64,000 nt of DNA. Origin: Rhodeus uyekii (taxonomy: Eukaryota; Chordata; Actinopteri; Cypriniformes; Acheilognathidae). A program made the translations under genes and the position numbers. Of this stretch, positions 19,380-31,745 are shown in pieces; within the stretch, counting starts at the first letter, position 1, and every line of letters begins with the position of its first letter. The notes beneath the pieces were generated by a model that made no database searches, had not been told where the DNA came from, and saw only the letters and a program-made list of their open reading frames with translations. The DNA is taken from positions 675,001 to 739,000 of the forward strand of contig JAWRVZ010000140.1 of NCBI GenBank assembly GCA_037043235.1. The letters run 5' to 3'.

Positions 19380-21033
19380 ATTATTAAGTGATATTTCTAT
19401 GCATTTTATTTAAGAAGTCTGCTATACTGCTATATTACAAATATCTCATTCAATTACATTACAAGCTGATTGATTGATTTACATTACGATCAGAGTTTAA
19501 TATTACTTTTCCCTACATATAAGAAATGTACCAAACTGCTTATATTTTCTCAGTTTGGGCATCTCAATAAAGGGTTGAGTTTTTATTTATTTATTAGCTT
19601 CATATTCTCTCTATATCATATAAGAACCTTAATAGCCTGACATATAAATATGATACTAAACACACACATGCACACTTTTGAAAATATTTTATCTAGAGGA
19701 CCTATTATTTTAGACTTTACAGGGTTAAGGTCCTACTGTATTACTAGAAAGAATTTTATTATAGTAGAAAATCAAAAGGTCTAACGTTAGCTTTAAAGCT
19801 ATTACATGTGCCTCCTGAACATGCCCTCAAATAGCTTAAGTAATTCCTGAGTGGTAAAACTTGTTACACAACATCAGAGCACAGTTCTTTTTAAGTGACT
19901 TGGTTTGAAACACATTGTTTCACTTACAGTGTTGTTTTTGTTCTTCTGGAATCCCAAAAGGAAGTTCTAAAGGAGTGATTCCCTCTTACAAAACCTCATC
20001 TCATTGCCAGCTTTTCCTCAATGAGAGCAAAGTATTTCATGTCATATTGAAGAAGAGGTGGTTGTGGTCCGCTGAGGAAAGATTATGTATCGCGATCTTT
20101 CAGTGCGTGGGTTTGCATTAGTCTTAAAATGCATTGAATATCCATATATCCAATGAACAATATATGAATGTTTCATGAGAATTTAGACTTTGAGATTTGT
20201 GTCTTTAGACATTACAGGGAACTCTTTCATGTAGCTGTCAAAATGGTTTGATCCCATGTCAAGAAACCCACCAGTGAAGAACTATGACTATGGAGTGCAG
20301 GACAAGTGGATCAAGCAGTATAAACAGACACAATAAATAAATGGTAAGTGATGTGCCATCTACAGGTCCCACTGAAGGTAAGCTCTGCTTGATGATACAC
20401 TGTTGTCCAGATTTCAGCGTGCATGTTTTAGATTTTGTAACATACAACCACCACATGTCCATCAAAGTTCAAGGAACAAGGAAAACCTTGTTTTTATCAA
20501 CACTGGTGACTGTTAAAGGAACTGCAGCCAGCAAATTATTGAAAAATATCTACATACATCAACTACAATGTCTACATATATAATGTACAAGAGACTGAAT
20601 ACTCTTACAGTGAAGTTCTTCTCATTTTACATTTAGAATTAAAATAAACTTGAAAATACCTTTGAACGATATACAATCATCCCAAGGCCATCCACACTAC
20701 TGAGAGAGACATTTACAAGAATAAGTAACTCACTGCACAGTTTCCTCTCAATAAAAAAAAAAAAAACGCTTTGAGAAAGCATCAGTAAAGAAAGCATCTA
20801 ATATTACTGATATGAATATGTTTGCACCAGCTCTGCAATTCAGCGGCATCTTGTCGACAGCTGAGGTAATTAAATTAAACTGTTATGATTGATTATAAAG
20901 TGACTGATTAAGTGATTGGTTATAAAACATTTTAGGATACAGACTATATAGATCAGCAGTATCGAAACAATGATAGCTGCTATTTACACTAAGTTTAAAT
21001 AATATATTAAATTTACGCTACGTCAAAATAGTA
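19378..21033. other. AT-rich non-coding DNA
   Basis: Only short ORFs without recognisable domains. Nothing supported. Confidence 0.45.
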
Positions 21034-22584
21034 GTTTCCCTTTCAAGAGAACTCACACTGTGTTGAAAACTCTATGTAAACACTTTCCCTGACTATGTTG
21101 TGAAGCACAAAAACGAACCAATGGTGTAAATGTGCGTCAGAGACGGGATGACGTCATGAACCAGGAAGCTATTAAAGCATGACAAATGCTGGAAGCAGAA
21201 GTTTACGTGTCTTCAGTAAGCGCTATTAGTGAAACAAGAGTGTGTTTACTGCTGGTGTGTTTGTTGGAAGATCATAAGCCAGTTTAAAAGGAACAAGGAA
21301 TCTCAACAGATAACAATAAATAAGAGCAATCAATTCAGAATGTGTTACTTCCTGCCCTTGCTTCAGTACGAGGTTAATGAAAGGTGTCAGAAGGGTTAGA
21401 CCTGGGCCAGGCCTTATTTCTGCCCTGGCAGGTCCAAAATCCTCTCCCGGGATCCAGAAGCAAAGCTGCTGTTACTGCCACCCTGGTAAAGGCACTGGTG
21501 CTACAGCTATCCAACTTGATAAAGAGCTAGATGTTTTTAACATCAAGGCTGGAACTGAAGATTTGCGACTTCAGTCTATAGTTTATGAGTTGAGATGGTG
21601 GATGAGCACCCAAAAAAAATAAATAAAATACATAAAATTAACTAGACAAACTTTTCCTTTTTTCTAAAGCACAAACTCTCTATTGTGGGGCCTACATTCT
21701 TTCCTGATCTTCACACCGAAGTGTTGACGTAGTGAAAGAATCCACCCTTCTACTTTGTGAGTAGGGCTCATACTACTGATAGTGTAGGCACTCAAGAGCA
21801 CATCTATAGGGTTGATGCTGGAAGTAGAGGAGGTGCTTGCAAGCTACGTCACTCCATAATCTTCATTATCCCTTAAAGGTCCCAAAACTGGATTTAGAGG
21901 CATACTCTGCCTTGAGTGAGGCTGCAGCATACGTCCACATACATTATTTCTGCAACCTTACCAGGCAAACCTCCTAGGAGAACTTGATGAGGGTGAGAAA
22001 TTAAAAGAAAGAGAAAAACGCCCTTTTGGAGACTCCGCTATCACAAACAAGCAGCAGCATTCCAGAAAATGCTCCGCTGCCGCTCTCAGGTCTCTGAAGA
22101 GAGTGAGCCATTTTCATTGCTCCTCACACCGTGCCACTCAAAAACCTAGAGTCGCTGATCGAACACCCCCTCAGAGTGAAGGGGGGTCGGTGCGACACTC
22201 TCAGGCCCAGCTCTCTAGAATTAGGATGGATCTGAAAACCATCCTCATTTCCAGGAAGGAAAATTATATTACACTCCAGAACTCCTTCCATGAGGAAATT
22301 TTACACCATGAAGTGGAAATGCTTCACTTCCTGGTGCAGTAGTCATTAGCTGGAACCAGCTACCTGTTAGATTGGCACTGTGCTGGAGTTCCTGTTGGAG
22401 TAATTCACTGCAGGGTTATCCCCCTCTATCCTTAAGGTCCATGGTCAAGTTGCTTGCTATATACCTTTGGGTGACATGTCTTTGGGGAGAGACCATCTAA
22501 TTACATGTTCCTTCCATGGTACACTGAGACTGAGGCTTATAGTGCATAATAGGGTTGCTAGGAATTTATCCCAGGCCCCCTTTG
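21034..22584 (+). mobile_element. Degenerate DIRS element with ORF1-to-recombinase deletion
   Basis: A left tip, gtttccctttcaagagaact, opens the relic, followed by an ITR-like leader with TGACGTCA at 21149-21156. ORF1 remnants follow: CCTACATTCTTTCCTGATCT near 21690 aligns with the MPFLPDLHAEV region of the intact ORF1, and the basic tail lies at 22110-22240. At about 22260 the sequence jumps straight to the recombinase N-terminus (LQNSFHEE in place of LQSRAPST). It is cut off at about 22584 inside the recombinase, with no right terminus. Confidence 0.8.
22103..22342 (+). pseudogene. DIRS ORF1 tail fused to recombinase start, relic
   Basis: A 79-codon open stretch. SSHRATQKPRVADRTPP matches the C-terminal tail of intact ORF1 (SSHRAAQKRSVATRLPP). 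After about residue 50 it matches the recombinase core-binding region, then stops. ORF2 is entirely missing, so this is a deletion fusion, open by chance. The word order agrees with the intact element. Confidence 0.8.
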
Positions 22585-22599
22585 TGTGTGCTCACAACA

Positions 22600-22700
22600 G
22601 AAGAAACACACAGAGCATGAATGTCCAAATCCTTACACAAAACTGAAACTGAACAAGACCGAAGTGTCGTAATTTAAACACCACACTCCGCACACAAGAA
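22600..22700 (-). mobile_element. Fragment of the stem-loop repeat family
   Basis: Words gaatgtccaaatcc, aactgaaactgaac and aagaccgaagtgtc parallel 49203-49250 in the minus-oriented copy at 48663-49418. It sits directly against the truncated DIRS relic, suggesting that it replaced the end of that element. Confidence 0.5.
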
Positions 22701-24437
22701 ATGATTCTATTCTACTTAAATTATTAAATGTATGATACCTTGTTGGGACAATAAAGCTTTAACCACACATTATTTTGAATTTCAAATGTTGTTCAATTTT
22801 ACTGAAAATAAGTGAGTTAGGCAAAATGCAAATTCAAACTCGGGTCAATTTGCATCAATCGTTTCTGACATGAGCCTTCCTCCTACACTTTTGCTACAGT
22901 TGAATATCTAGCGTATTTTATCACTTTGTCTGGCCCTCATACATCAGTACTATGAGCAACTATTGTTTGAATTAATACTTTTTTTTGCAAATGTTTTTAA
23001 AAATTACATTGAAGAGTAGCTCTTTCGGCATTATTCTGAATATTGTCTGAGTATCCTTGTTCCTTGTTCATAGAATAAACGTGACAGCCTATTGAATTTC
23101 CCAGCAACAAACGTCCTTTATAGACTTTACAGGCTTTATAGACAACCTAGAAAGTCAGAAAAGGTCTCGTTTTCAAAGTTGCATTACAAGTTGATTACAG
23201 CAATACAAAATTAATTAAAAATTCAACATACTATAAGGGGAAGTTGTGTAGGGGGAGGACGAAGACACGGAGGCAAAACGATAAACTTCAATGTCTTAAT
23301 TAGAACTCAAAACTTTAGAAAAGAGTCAAACAGAACTAGACATGGGCGGAAACACAACTTCACAAATTTTACAATGGACAAAGACAGGGTTGACATAAAA
23401 AAGGTTGAATGAGGGAACAAGACACAGCTGACAAGACTAACAAGGTGATGATGACAAGACAGCTGAGTGGAAATACACTAAGAACGCACAAGAGGAACCA
23501 GGAAGTAAACAGAGACATGACAGACGCGTGACACATATAGCCCTTTTCAACACAATATATGTTAGCAGAATATTTGCTAATATTTGCATTGGTACTTATT
23601 TAAGTATTAATCAAATTATTGAATTAAATATATGATAATATATTTAATATAACTATTTAATCATTTATTTATGAGTCCTATATTTTACAAGCCTAGTGAA
23701 AAAATAAAATAAAAATTATTATTATTTGCTTGCGCTGATGCTGCCTAAAGGCAAAGCATTCTAAAGAGGACAGTCTGTTCTTACAACATTTCCCCAGCAT
23801 AAAATACATTAAAAGTAGAAATAAATGTATTCTTGTCACAGGCAACAACATGGTTCTACATTTAACTTCAAATTAAAGTGTGCAGCTAGTGTTCCCATTT
23901 AAAAGCACTGATAATTATAGTCCATGACAGATGACAAAGATGCTGGGGTTTGCTTTTTATTCATAGTACAAAATAGCTAGACCTTTTAAGATGAAGGTAA
24001 ATAGATTCTGCCTCCTCAAGCATTTTGACAATGGAAAACATTTTGTTTGTCAGCACGTATTGTACACATAAAAAAAAAATTCAGCAGAGATTGTCATAAT
24101 CATGGATATGCCTATTTTCATTAGTTACTCAAATGCTGTAATATTGCAAAATTAAAGACATCAACATCTGTTTATAGCTGAAATGTAATAAGTTAAAATA
24201 CAATAAAGGGCACCTACTGATTGGCAAAATAATTTTCAATTCAGTCTGATGAGAAACATTTCCATTTAGACTGCCTTTAGGGGAGCAACATGATTAGAAA
24301 ACAACTATGCCCAATGCACAAAACACATTTTTGAAACAGGGCTACATTTGGTTGACGCTTTAAAAAAATAAAAATAAAATATTGTCTTCATGTCAATAAG
24401 AGTTTTTTTATGTTTTATAATTATAATTATTTATTTT
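22701..24437. other. AT-rich non-coding DNA
   Basis: No gene supported. The purine-rich block 23228-23540, with words such as aacaagacacagctg, resembles repeat interiors of the stem-loop family but I cannot place it firmly. Confidence 0.35.
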
Positions 24438-25061
24438 GATAGTCCACTTTAGACATTCTACTTACTGACCCCTGGTTTCACAAACAAGGCTTAAGCCTAG
24501 TCCCAGACTAAAATGCAAGCTTGAGTTATTTTAACTAGAAGTCTTTTGCACTAACATATCTTAAAATACATCAGAACCACTGTTTTGTTTAAAGATTCAA
24601 ACCATTAATGGCTTAGCTTGGCTTGCTTGTGATTTTTTGTTTTATTTTTCATTTGTTTATGAAAGCTACTAAAATTTCCTAATAGAACTAAGGTATAATC
24701 CTGGCTTGATCTATGCCCTTTCTGTGAAACCAAATCTAAGAGTTAGATGACATGTAGTTGAAAAGTTACTTATAGGCCTGGTTTCACACCTTAGTTCAAT
24801 TAGGACATTTTAGTAGCTTTCGTAAACATAATATATCAAAAAAAAAAAAATTTGCACAAACAAAAAGAAGCCATTAATGGGTCAGATGGTTTAGAAGTGT
24901 AGGTTAACATGGTCTTGCTAACTTGTAGTTAGTATATTGTCTGCTGATCATCACAATAAAGTGTTAGGTGATATTAAGCAGACCGTATACTAATTCTCTA
25001 ATGACTGCGAATTGACATATAGTCGCAAAGTTACTTAATAGAATGTCTAAAGTAGACTATC
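24438..25061. mobile_element. MITE with 23 bp inverted ends, hosting a nested MITE
   Basis: Ends are inverted repeats with 22 of 23 matches (gatagtccactttagacatt at 24438; its complement ends at 25061). The interior near 24900-25035 has the wording of a widespread teleost repeat (gcagaccgtatactaattct). A second element (24471-24732) sits inside, and 24778-24833 is an inverted partial copy of that second element. Non-coding. Confidence 0.65.
24471..24732. mobile_element. Nested MITE (cctggtttcacaaacaaggc)
   Basis: It begins cctggtttcacaaacaaggc and ends ctttctgtgaaacca, an imperfect inverted pair. The wording aagcctagtcccagac and taatcctggcttgatc is typical of a common fish MITE. 262 bp, non-coding, inside 24438-25061. 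Confidence 0.65.
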
Positions 25062-25450
25062 GACATCAAAACTATCGAAAATCCAGTTGTTTCCCCTTCT
25101 CTTTTTGTTCAATTCAAGTCATTATTCCCATCCATAAATAAGTCGATCTTTAATGTCATCAAACATACAACTTCTGCTTGTGATGCTGACATTTTTAAAT
25201 GCACTCTAGGCTACCAAGAAACAGAAGAGATTCGTGACATGCAGTTCAAAAGGTAAAACATTGTTTTGAATGGGTTTCCCAATTATTAATGCATGCACAA
25301 TCTGTACTAACACAGTTAAAATTTTGTTTTTGGTCATGCATTTTGTTTTTACTAATGTTTAAATTTTTCTGCTTTCTTTATTGTCCAACAAAAGAGATCA
25401 GCTTAGAGGATAAATTATTAAAACCGCTGTTTTTAATTGTAAATGTCATT
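25062..25450. other. AT-rich non-coding DNA
   Basis: No gene recognised. Confidence 0.4.
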
Positions 25451-25617
25451 GCTTCCCTTTCAGGTAACTAACACATGAATAACACATGGAATCAGTCCAA
25501 TAGCATGGTGGAACAACATGGGCGGGGTGATCTCATGGTCAGGAGACTGTAAAGCACACCCGTAAAAACAGTGTGTCAGCTTCTGTATCTTGAGCAAGTA
25601 TTTTCAGTCCCTTTGTA

Positions 25618-25893
25618 TTGTCTGTTTTAGTCACAAACAAACTGTTAGTGTCAGCAGTTTGTAAAAAAATAAATAAAAAAATAAACATTGCAAGCAAACA
25701 TCAGTTCAGACAGTGTGCTTCTCCCTCCCCTTGTCTTATCATGGGTGGCAATTCAAATGAGCTCTGTGTGTTCTTTTTGGGAGCAGAGCATACCCAGTCA
25801 GCCCTTGAGGGTGCTGCACAGGAGCCCAAGCAACCCTCCTCTTACGGATCTCAACAAAACATACTCCATGCTCCCCATCAGAAAGTCTTCTAA
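25618..25893 (+). pseudogene. DIRS ORF1 N-terminal relic
   Basis: The reading frame includes FRQCASPSPCLIMGG then LCVFFLGAEHTQSALEGA, aligning residue for residue with FRPCVYPCPRFITGR and MCVICLGVEHARSALEGA of copy 2. This shows that the stretch upstream of the MCVIC Met is genuine protein in this lineage. The second Cys pair is lost and the frame soon ends, so it is not functional. Confidence 0.85.
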
Positions 25894-26289
25894 AGTAGGA
25901 AAGAATTGAGGACTGACATTATCTCGAGATAGGCGTCTGTTAAAATGTCCTGATGCCAAGGCTGTCAGGGCATTGGTAGTAGCCAATTATACTAACACCT
26001 CAGGGGGCCATTCTGCCAACCCTGCAATCTTGCTTCAGGGTGCAGTAGCCTCTGACGTAGCAGCACTAGGATGTTTGCCTCCTCTAAGGAGGGTTTTGAG
26101 ACAGTGCAGTTGGTCATTCTATGCCAATTCGCCATTCCACAGTGCCATTTCGGCTGTTCAAGTAACAGAGAGAACCTGGTTCCCTTAGGAGACTTTCTGG
26201 CAGCGTGGAAGCTTTTTTCACATGTATCTCAATGAGTCCTACTAATAATAATAAGTTACAAAATCCAGTTTGGGTCTTGTCCCTGAACA

Positions 26290-27296
26290 GGTTTTGGAAG
26301 GGGAAGTAAGTTCTCTGTTAGCAAAGGGAGCCATAGAACGTATTCTGACTGCATGTAGAAAATCTTGGTTCTACAGCTGGTACTTTATCGTCCCAAAGAA
26401 GGATGGGTTCTGATTAGACCTGTGCCTTCTAAACTGCTCAATAAAGCAGGCCCAGTTCAGAATGTTCATATTGAAGCAGATTGAGTTACAAATGAGATCC
26501 AAGGACTGGTTTGTCGCAATGGACCTCAAAGACACAGACTTTCATATTTCCATCCTACCACCTTTTGGTGAAGTCTTGGGGGAAATCACAATAATACACA
26601 GGGTTATTCTGTTTGCCCATATCTCTCTTAAATTGCACATTCACAAAGGCATTTGCATACTAAATTACCTGGATGATTGACTCATTCTGTCACAATCACA
26701 GCAGGAGGCAACTTGGCATTGGGATGCCGTTCTCACTCAAATGAGGCAGTTAGGACTGAAGCTCAATGCTGGAATGAGACACTCCTTCCATTGTAGAATA
26801 ATACCTTTCTAGGCTACGATGCTGGCATAGCTTTCCCATCCATGTTTAAGTCCCATCCTATCAGCCTTTCAAGGATATAAAGCCAGGCCAGTCACTCACT
26901 GTCAAGTGAATTCTGAGTCTCGAGGCAGCAGCATCCCACGTGATACCTTTTGACCTGATTTTCATGAGACCCCTGTAGCGGCGGCTTGCAACCAAGGGGT
27001 TCTCACTGACAGGAAAACCCATTCAGTTCACGCGCCATTCCCTTTGTGCCTTAGCAATGTGAAAGAAACCTTATTTCCTTTCCCAAGGTCCAGTGTTGGG
27101 GGCTTCTTGTCATTGCATGATGCTAACAACAGATGCATGCCTCACAGGCAGGGGGGCAGTCATGAGTGGCCATTCGACTCAAGGTCTGTGGAAGGAGTAT
27201 CATAACTCTTGGCACATAAATCACCTGGAGATGTTGGCAGTGTTTTGTACATTTCCAGCACTTCCACCCAGACCTGAAGGGTCATCATGTGCTTAA
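26290..27296 (+). pseudogene. DIRS ORF2 RT/RNase H relic
   Basis: Fragments: SLLAKGAIER near 26312, YFIVPKKDG near 26380, then from 26462 MFILKQIELQMRSKDWFVAM and DLKD at the first RT catalytic Asp. NYLDD then a stop stands at the YIDD position (26670-26682). RNase H pieces LTTDACLTGRGAVM and HINHLEMLAVF run at 27120-27250. Several stops and frameshifts inactivate it. Confidence 0.85.
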
Positions 27297-27418
27297 CTGC
27301 AATGAAAACACATCAGTGGTGTGTTAAAAATCATCAGGATGGTCTGGAAATTGACCCACCAGATCCTGTTGTATATCTCAGGGCACCGCAATTAGAAAGC
27401 AGACATCCTGTAGAGGCA

Positions 27419-27720
27419 GGGGCTGAGGCCCTGGACCTAGTGTCCCTCCTCGACAACATTCACTGGGATATTCCGTTCTGGAGGGACATGCCGTCTCAGG
27501 CAGGGGGCACAATTTTTCATCCTCATTCAGAGTTATGGAAACTTGGGCCTGGACCCTGAGGAGGCCATAAGCTCAGGTATCTCAGATGAGGATGTTAAGA
27601 CCATGCTCCACTCCAGTATGTAACTTTATGCCTTAAAGTGAAAAGTCTTCACTTGATGTTGTGAAGCTTGCTTGACCCAGTTAACTGCCCTGTTGGTAAA
27701 GTACTGGAGTTCCTGCTTTA
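27419..27720 (+). pseudogene. DIRS methyltransferase-like and recombinase start relic
   Basis: LDLVSLLDNIHWDIPFWRDM followed by PSQAGGTIFHPHSELWKLG matches the end of intact ORF2. From 27580 the DNA aligns with the recombinase N-terminal region (gatgaggatgttaagaccat; gttggtaaagtactggagtt) and then stops matching. The catalytic domain and ICR are missing. Confidence 0.8.
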
Positions 27721-27836
27721 TAGTCTCCTGAACATGACATCACCATGCAGTAATGTTCCATCACACTATTGGACTGATTTCACATGTGCTTCATGACGTA
27801 TTTATAGCATCTCGACAAGTCACCTGAGACAATGTT

Positions 27837-29640
27837 ATCTGTGTGATGGGGTTTTCTCTTTGGATCAAATTAGTGCAAATCCCTCTTGGTTTTGAATAGA
27901 GAAGCATATGCCTAAACATGCATTTTCACTCACATAGACAAGTACACAGTATAAAGTACCTAAATGTTGTTAATTATGGATATACTAATATTACCACCCC
28001 ACTGACTTGTATACAAATATTATCACCCCCGATTCATCCTGCTTTAGTGTTTGAAGCAGGCGGGAACTTTGAACTAAAAATAAAACTCAAGAGGACATTG
28101 ATAGCAGTGGTGGAGCTATAATTAAGTTCCTAGCACATTCATTTCCAATGTGATGAGCAAAGGGGTGTTTATTAAAACAAACACAGGATCTTAGTCATTA
28201 AAAAAAGAAGATGGTATGTTTATTTATGCATGAGTCTTTTTAAAGAACATTTTCTTTTGGTACATTTCTGGAACATTTACTTCCACTCACTGTGGATGGA
28301 TACGTGATTTGAAAAGCACCAAGGAAACTTAATTCAATCCAGTTCTGTACCATTACATTTGAATGATTTGCTCAATGGAATTCAACTATCCTAATGGACT
28401 TTAGTCAGGGTAGACAACACATTTAATTTGACTTGAATGAATACAAGGCTGTGAAAAACAGAAGTACAGTCCCCAATTGATTTTGTTGTCTTAAAGACAT
28501 TGTCACATCTAATTTATGTATTTTATTTCAGTGGAAATGCATATTTAATGTTTGCAGACTTAAATATAACCACAATAGTATACAACAGTGTAATCTGAAC
28601 AGACTGTGGTTCCGCCCCTCAGAGCCTTGTTTTCATTCATGTCTAATTAAATATGGCGTCTACCCAGAAAAAGGTCCATAGGAGCCCCAAGTTAAATCAA
28701 GTGGATTAAATGTAACTGAACAGACGTAACGAACACTCATGGGCAAATAAAGTAAACAATGCCGCATCTTATTCACTAACCACCCACTAACTACTTTAAC
28801 CATTTGCACTGGTATATCACTAAGTAGTTAATAAAATTCAGTCATTTGTAGCCCTTAGTATACTCAGAAAAGAGAATCACTAACGTTGTTTGACATTTAA
28901 TTAATTCAGCAGAGGAGCACAGACAAACAGGTGAGTAATCTTAGTAATATAAAGGTTGAAATGGTAAACTGAATGAATTAAACAGTCTGGTACGGAGAGA
29001 GAACGAGGCAGTTGGATCCTGGAATACACGCCTCAATTGCTGCAGGTAAGTGAAGTCCAGGTGAGCTGGTGACAAGGGAGCGTGACTCTGTCGCAGATAA
29101 GAATCATGAGGAATAATGGGGATTAGAGTAACTGGAGGTGTATACATTACTGTATAGTTCTAAACTGTGCAAATAGTTATAACCAGCCATACACTCCTAT
29201 TCAAATGTATGGGCTTGGTAATAATTATCTTATGCAAGCATATGTCTCTTGTTTAAAAAAAAAAAAAAGACAAATTGTTGTTACAGTAAAAACAGGACTA
29301 TTTTGAAATATTATTAAGATTTAAAATACATGTTTAATATTTTGTAAAATGTAATTTACATTTTAAGCATTATTACTCCAGTCCTCAGTGTCACATCATC
29401 CTTAAGAAATTACTAGGTGTGTTCAGCTTTGGCTGTGGTTGGATGTATTAAATCGGTGAGCATTGCATCTTGGAGCAAGAGGAGCTGAAAATGAAAACGG
29501 ACACTTTCTGCTCCCGTAGTAATGTGTGCACACTTTATCACAGATGAAGTGAATTAAATTCAGAATTTGTCAAATACACAGACCTTTCAGGGATGTTAAA
29601 TACGTCTTTATGAATTACTTAAAACAGCACTTTTTTGTAA
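27837..29640. other. Non-coding DNA
   Basis: AT-rich unique sequence. An A run of about 14 near 29252. No gene supported. Confidence 0.4.
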
Positions 29641-29644
29641 AGGC

Positions 29645-29730
29645 TTTCCTGTAACTCAAACAGTAGACCGTGGGGCTTGCAACGCCAACGTCATGAGTTT
29701 GATTCCCAGAGAAAGCAAGAACTTATTAGA
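29645..29730 (+). mobile_element. tRNA-derived SINE head, degenerate
   Basis: A tRNA-like block with an A-box-like tgtaactcaaacagtaga and a B-box-like agtttgattccca, followed by gagaaagcaag. It has the same design as the copies at 31592, 43785 and 48060. Confidence 0.5.
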
Positions 29731-31591
29731 CAGTCAATGTGTATCTTTCAATGTATGTTGCTTTTTTCATATTTTCATCAGTGTTATTTTGATAAACATG
29801 ACACAGTACAACATTATGATTACATGAAAAGAGCTTTAGCGTCATAAAAACAGATTTTTTAGCATTACTGGGACACTGAAGGTGTCAGAATAAACTCAAA
29901 ACAAACGTGATCATTGCCAGGCGTGAACTTGATCGATCGTGGCACATCTGTATTGTTATCAGAGCTTTTGCAGCCACTCTTGAGAAGCTGTGCCGACAGC
30001 TTTTTGATGCATCCAGCTCATAAAGCTTGTTTTCGTTTCTGTACTTTAGAAGGATCCCAGCATCCCAATAAGTGGATAGTTTATTTTAAACTTTTTACAT
30101 TGCACCCTAAGCACTCTATAATATGCTTTCGTAAATTGTAACACTAAAACTTAGTAAGTCATTCCATGATTGTATACCATGCTTAAAAAGTGTGGGAAGG
30201 AGAAATAGGTCTCCAGTCCTGTTGTCACTAGTTTTCTGTACACAAAGCATGTCCAGGTCCCCAGCCACCTTATCCTGGTAACACACTTATTTTTAAAATC
30301 ACACCACCACCGTCATTCTCTCTTTCCAGTAATGCCTGCTGCTATGGTAACAGCAATGTTCAGAACAATTAGGCTCCTGTTTTGACACAGAGAGAAGGTC
30401 TGTGTCAGAGAACAGACACGCATATCACTTAGAAAATGCAGACCTGAGAAATAAGAAACGCACGCATAAATGAAGATGCCACGAAAGGTGCCGTCATGAC
30501 TGGGCTTTGTTCTTCAAATGCTCTTAATGCACTCCTTTCTTCCTTCATGGTGTGAATATTATCTGAACGTAACACATTTCCTTCAAAAGTACAGAGATGT
30601 CAGGGAGCCCAGTGAGGTGACCGAAGTGGGCCGCTTCCATCTCTGGCTGTGGTTTATGTAAGAGCCATCTGCTTCAATTATAAGTCATTGTGTTTGTGTT
30701 GGTGAGTGGGAGGTATTACAGCAGATAATAACGGGTAATTGTGTGGTGTGAGCTGTTTGTTGAAAAGGATGCACTGTATATTCCGATCGTCCGTCCTAAG
30801 TGGCGAGTATTTGGTAAACACTAATGTTCAGGGAAAAAATCAGAGACAAAAACTTGTGATTACAGCAATGCAGTCGGGTTCTCAAGTTTCCCAAAACTGG
30901 GGTGGCTTAAATATCAAAGTGTAGTTCTTAAATAATATTAGTCATTGTAAAAAAAGAAGTGAGCTTCAATGTATTGATTATGCAAGAAATGATTTTTCTT
31001 TTTAAAAGTATAGTTCATCCTAAAATAATAAGAAAAAGGGAAACATTTTAGAAAAACCCTGGTGTTGTTCTAATGCCATATCCCCTTCTTTATTTTGCAG
31101 ACCACTAAAGAAGATTTTTGTTTTATGTCCCACTTGCATTTTTGCAAAACTATCACATTATTACACAATGGTCTTGGCAACACCTGTTGTAGATCCCACA
31201 TTTTCTGGGATAAAAACAAAGTAGAACAAAACAAAAACAACAAAGATAACTTTTATGTATTATTTAACAGAAAAATCTAATCATGCGCATTGGTCAAAAA
31301 AAGTTGCATTTGCATTTTATATAAATTTAAACTATTATACATTTTTTATTTTATTGTAAAGTCAAAAAGTACACTCAGTTTGAGTGTACTTTCAAGGATT
31401 AAGAGTGTTGTGGCTGTAACTTTTCAGCAGTACCAATTAATATCATCACAATACAACTCATATTATATGATGATTTTTTAAAAGATGAAATATTACTTTA
31501 ATTTTCTTTCCTATTCCCCATCTAAAATTCCCCATTCTCATATTATCATTATCATTAGTAATTATCATTCCAGTGGTTGCTATAACATATT
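29731..31591. other. Non-coding DNA
   Basis: No gene recognised. The block 30480-30760 is more complex and could be conserved non-coding sequence. Confidence 0.35.
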
Positions 31592-31745
31592 TTAAACTTA
31601 TGCATTTGGAAGACACTTTTATCCAAAGTAACTTACATTTCATTCAAGATGTCATTGGCATTCTAATCAGTTCTTGCTTTACCTGGGAATCAAACCCATG
31701 ACCTTGGCATTGCAAGCACTGCTCTCTACTGTTTGCCTGATTCAT
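31592..31745 (-). mobile_element. tRNA-derived SINE
   Basis: Tail wording atgcatttggaagacacttt then tatccaaagtaacttacatt, followed by ctgggaatcaaacccatgac, the complement of a tRNA B box. Pol III promoter remnants lie on the minus strand. This pairing is very common in ostariophysan fish. Confidence 0.65.

Larger units (their letters stand above)
25451..27836 (+). mobile_element. Degenerate DIRS element, longest relic
   Basis: Runs from a left tip (ttccctttcaggtaactaac, 25453) to a shortened right end (cacctgagacaatgtt, ending 27836) that has lost the tip palindromes. It keeps, in order, the ORF1 N-terminus, RT, RNase H, the methyltransferase-like region and the recombinase start, all with frameshifts and stops. 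It is useful as an outgroup for the intact copies because it preserves the region around the copy 1 microinversion. Confidence 0.85.
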
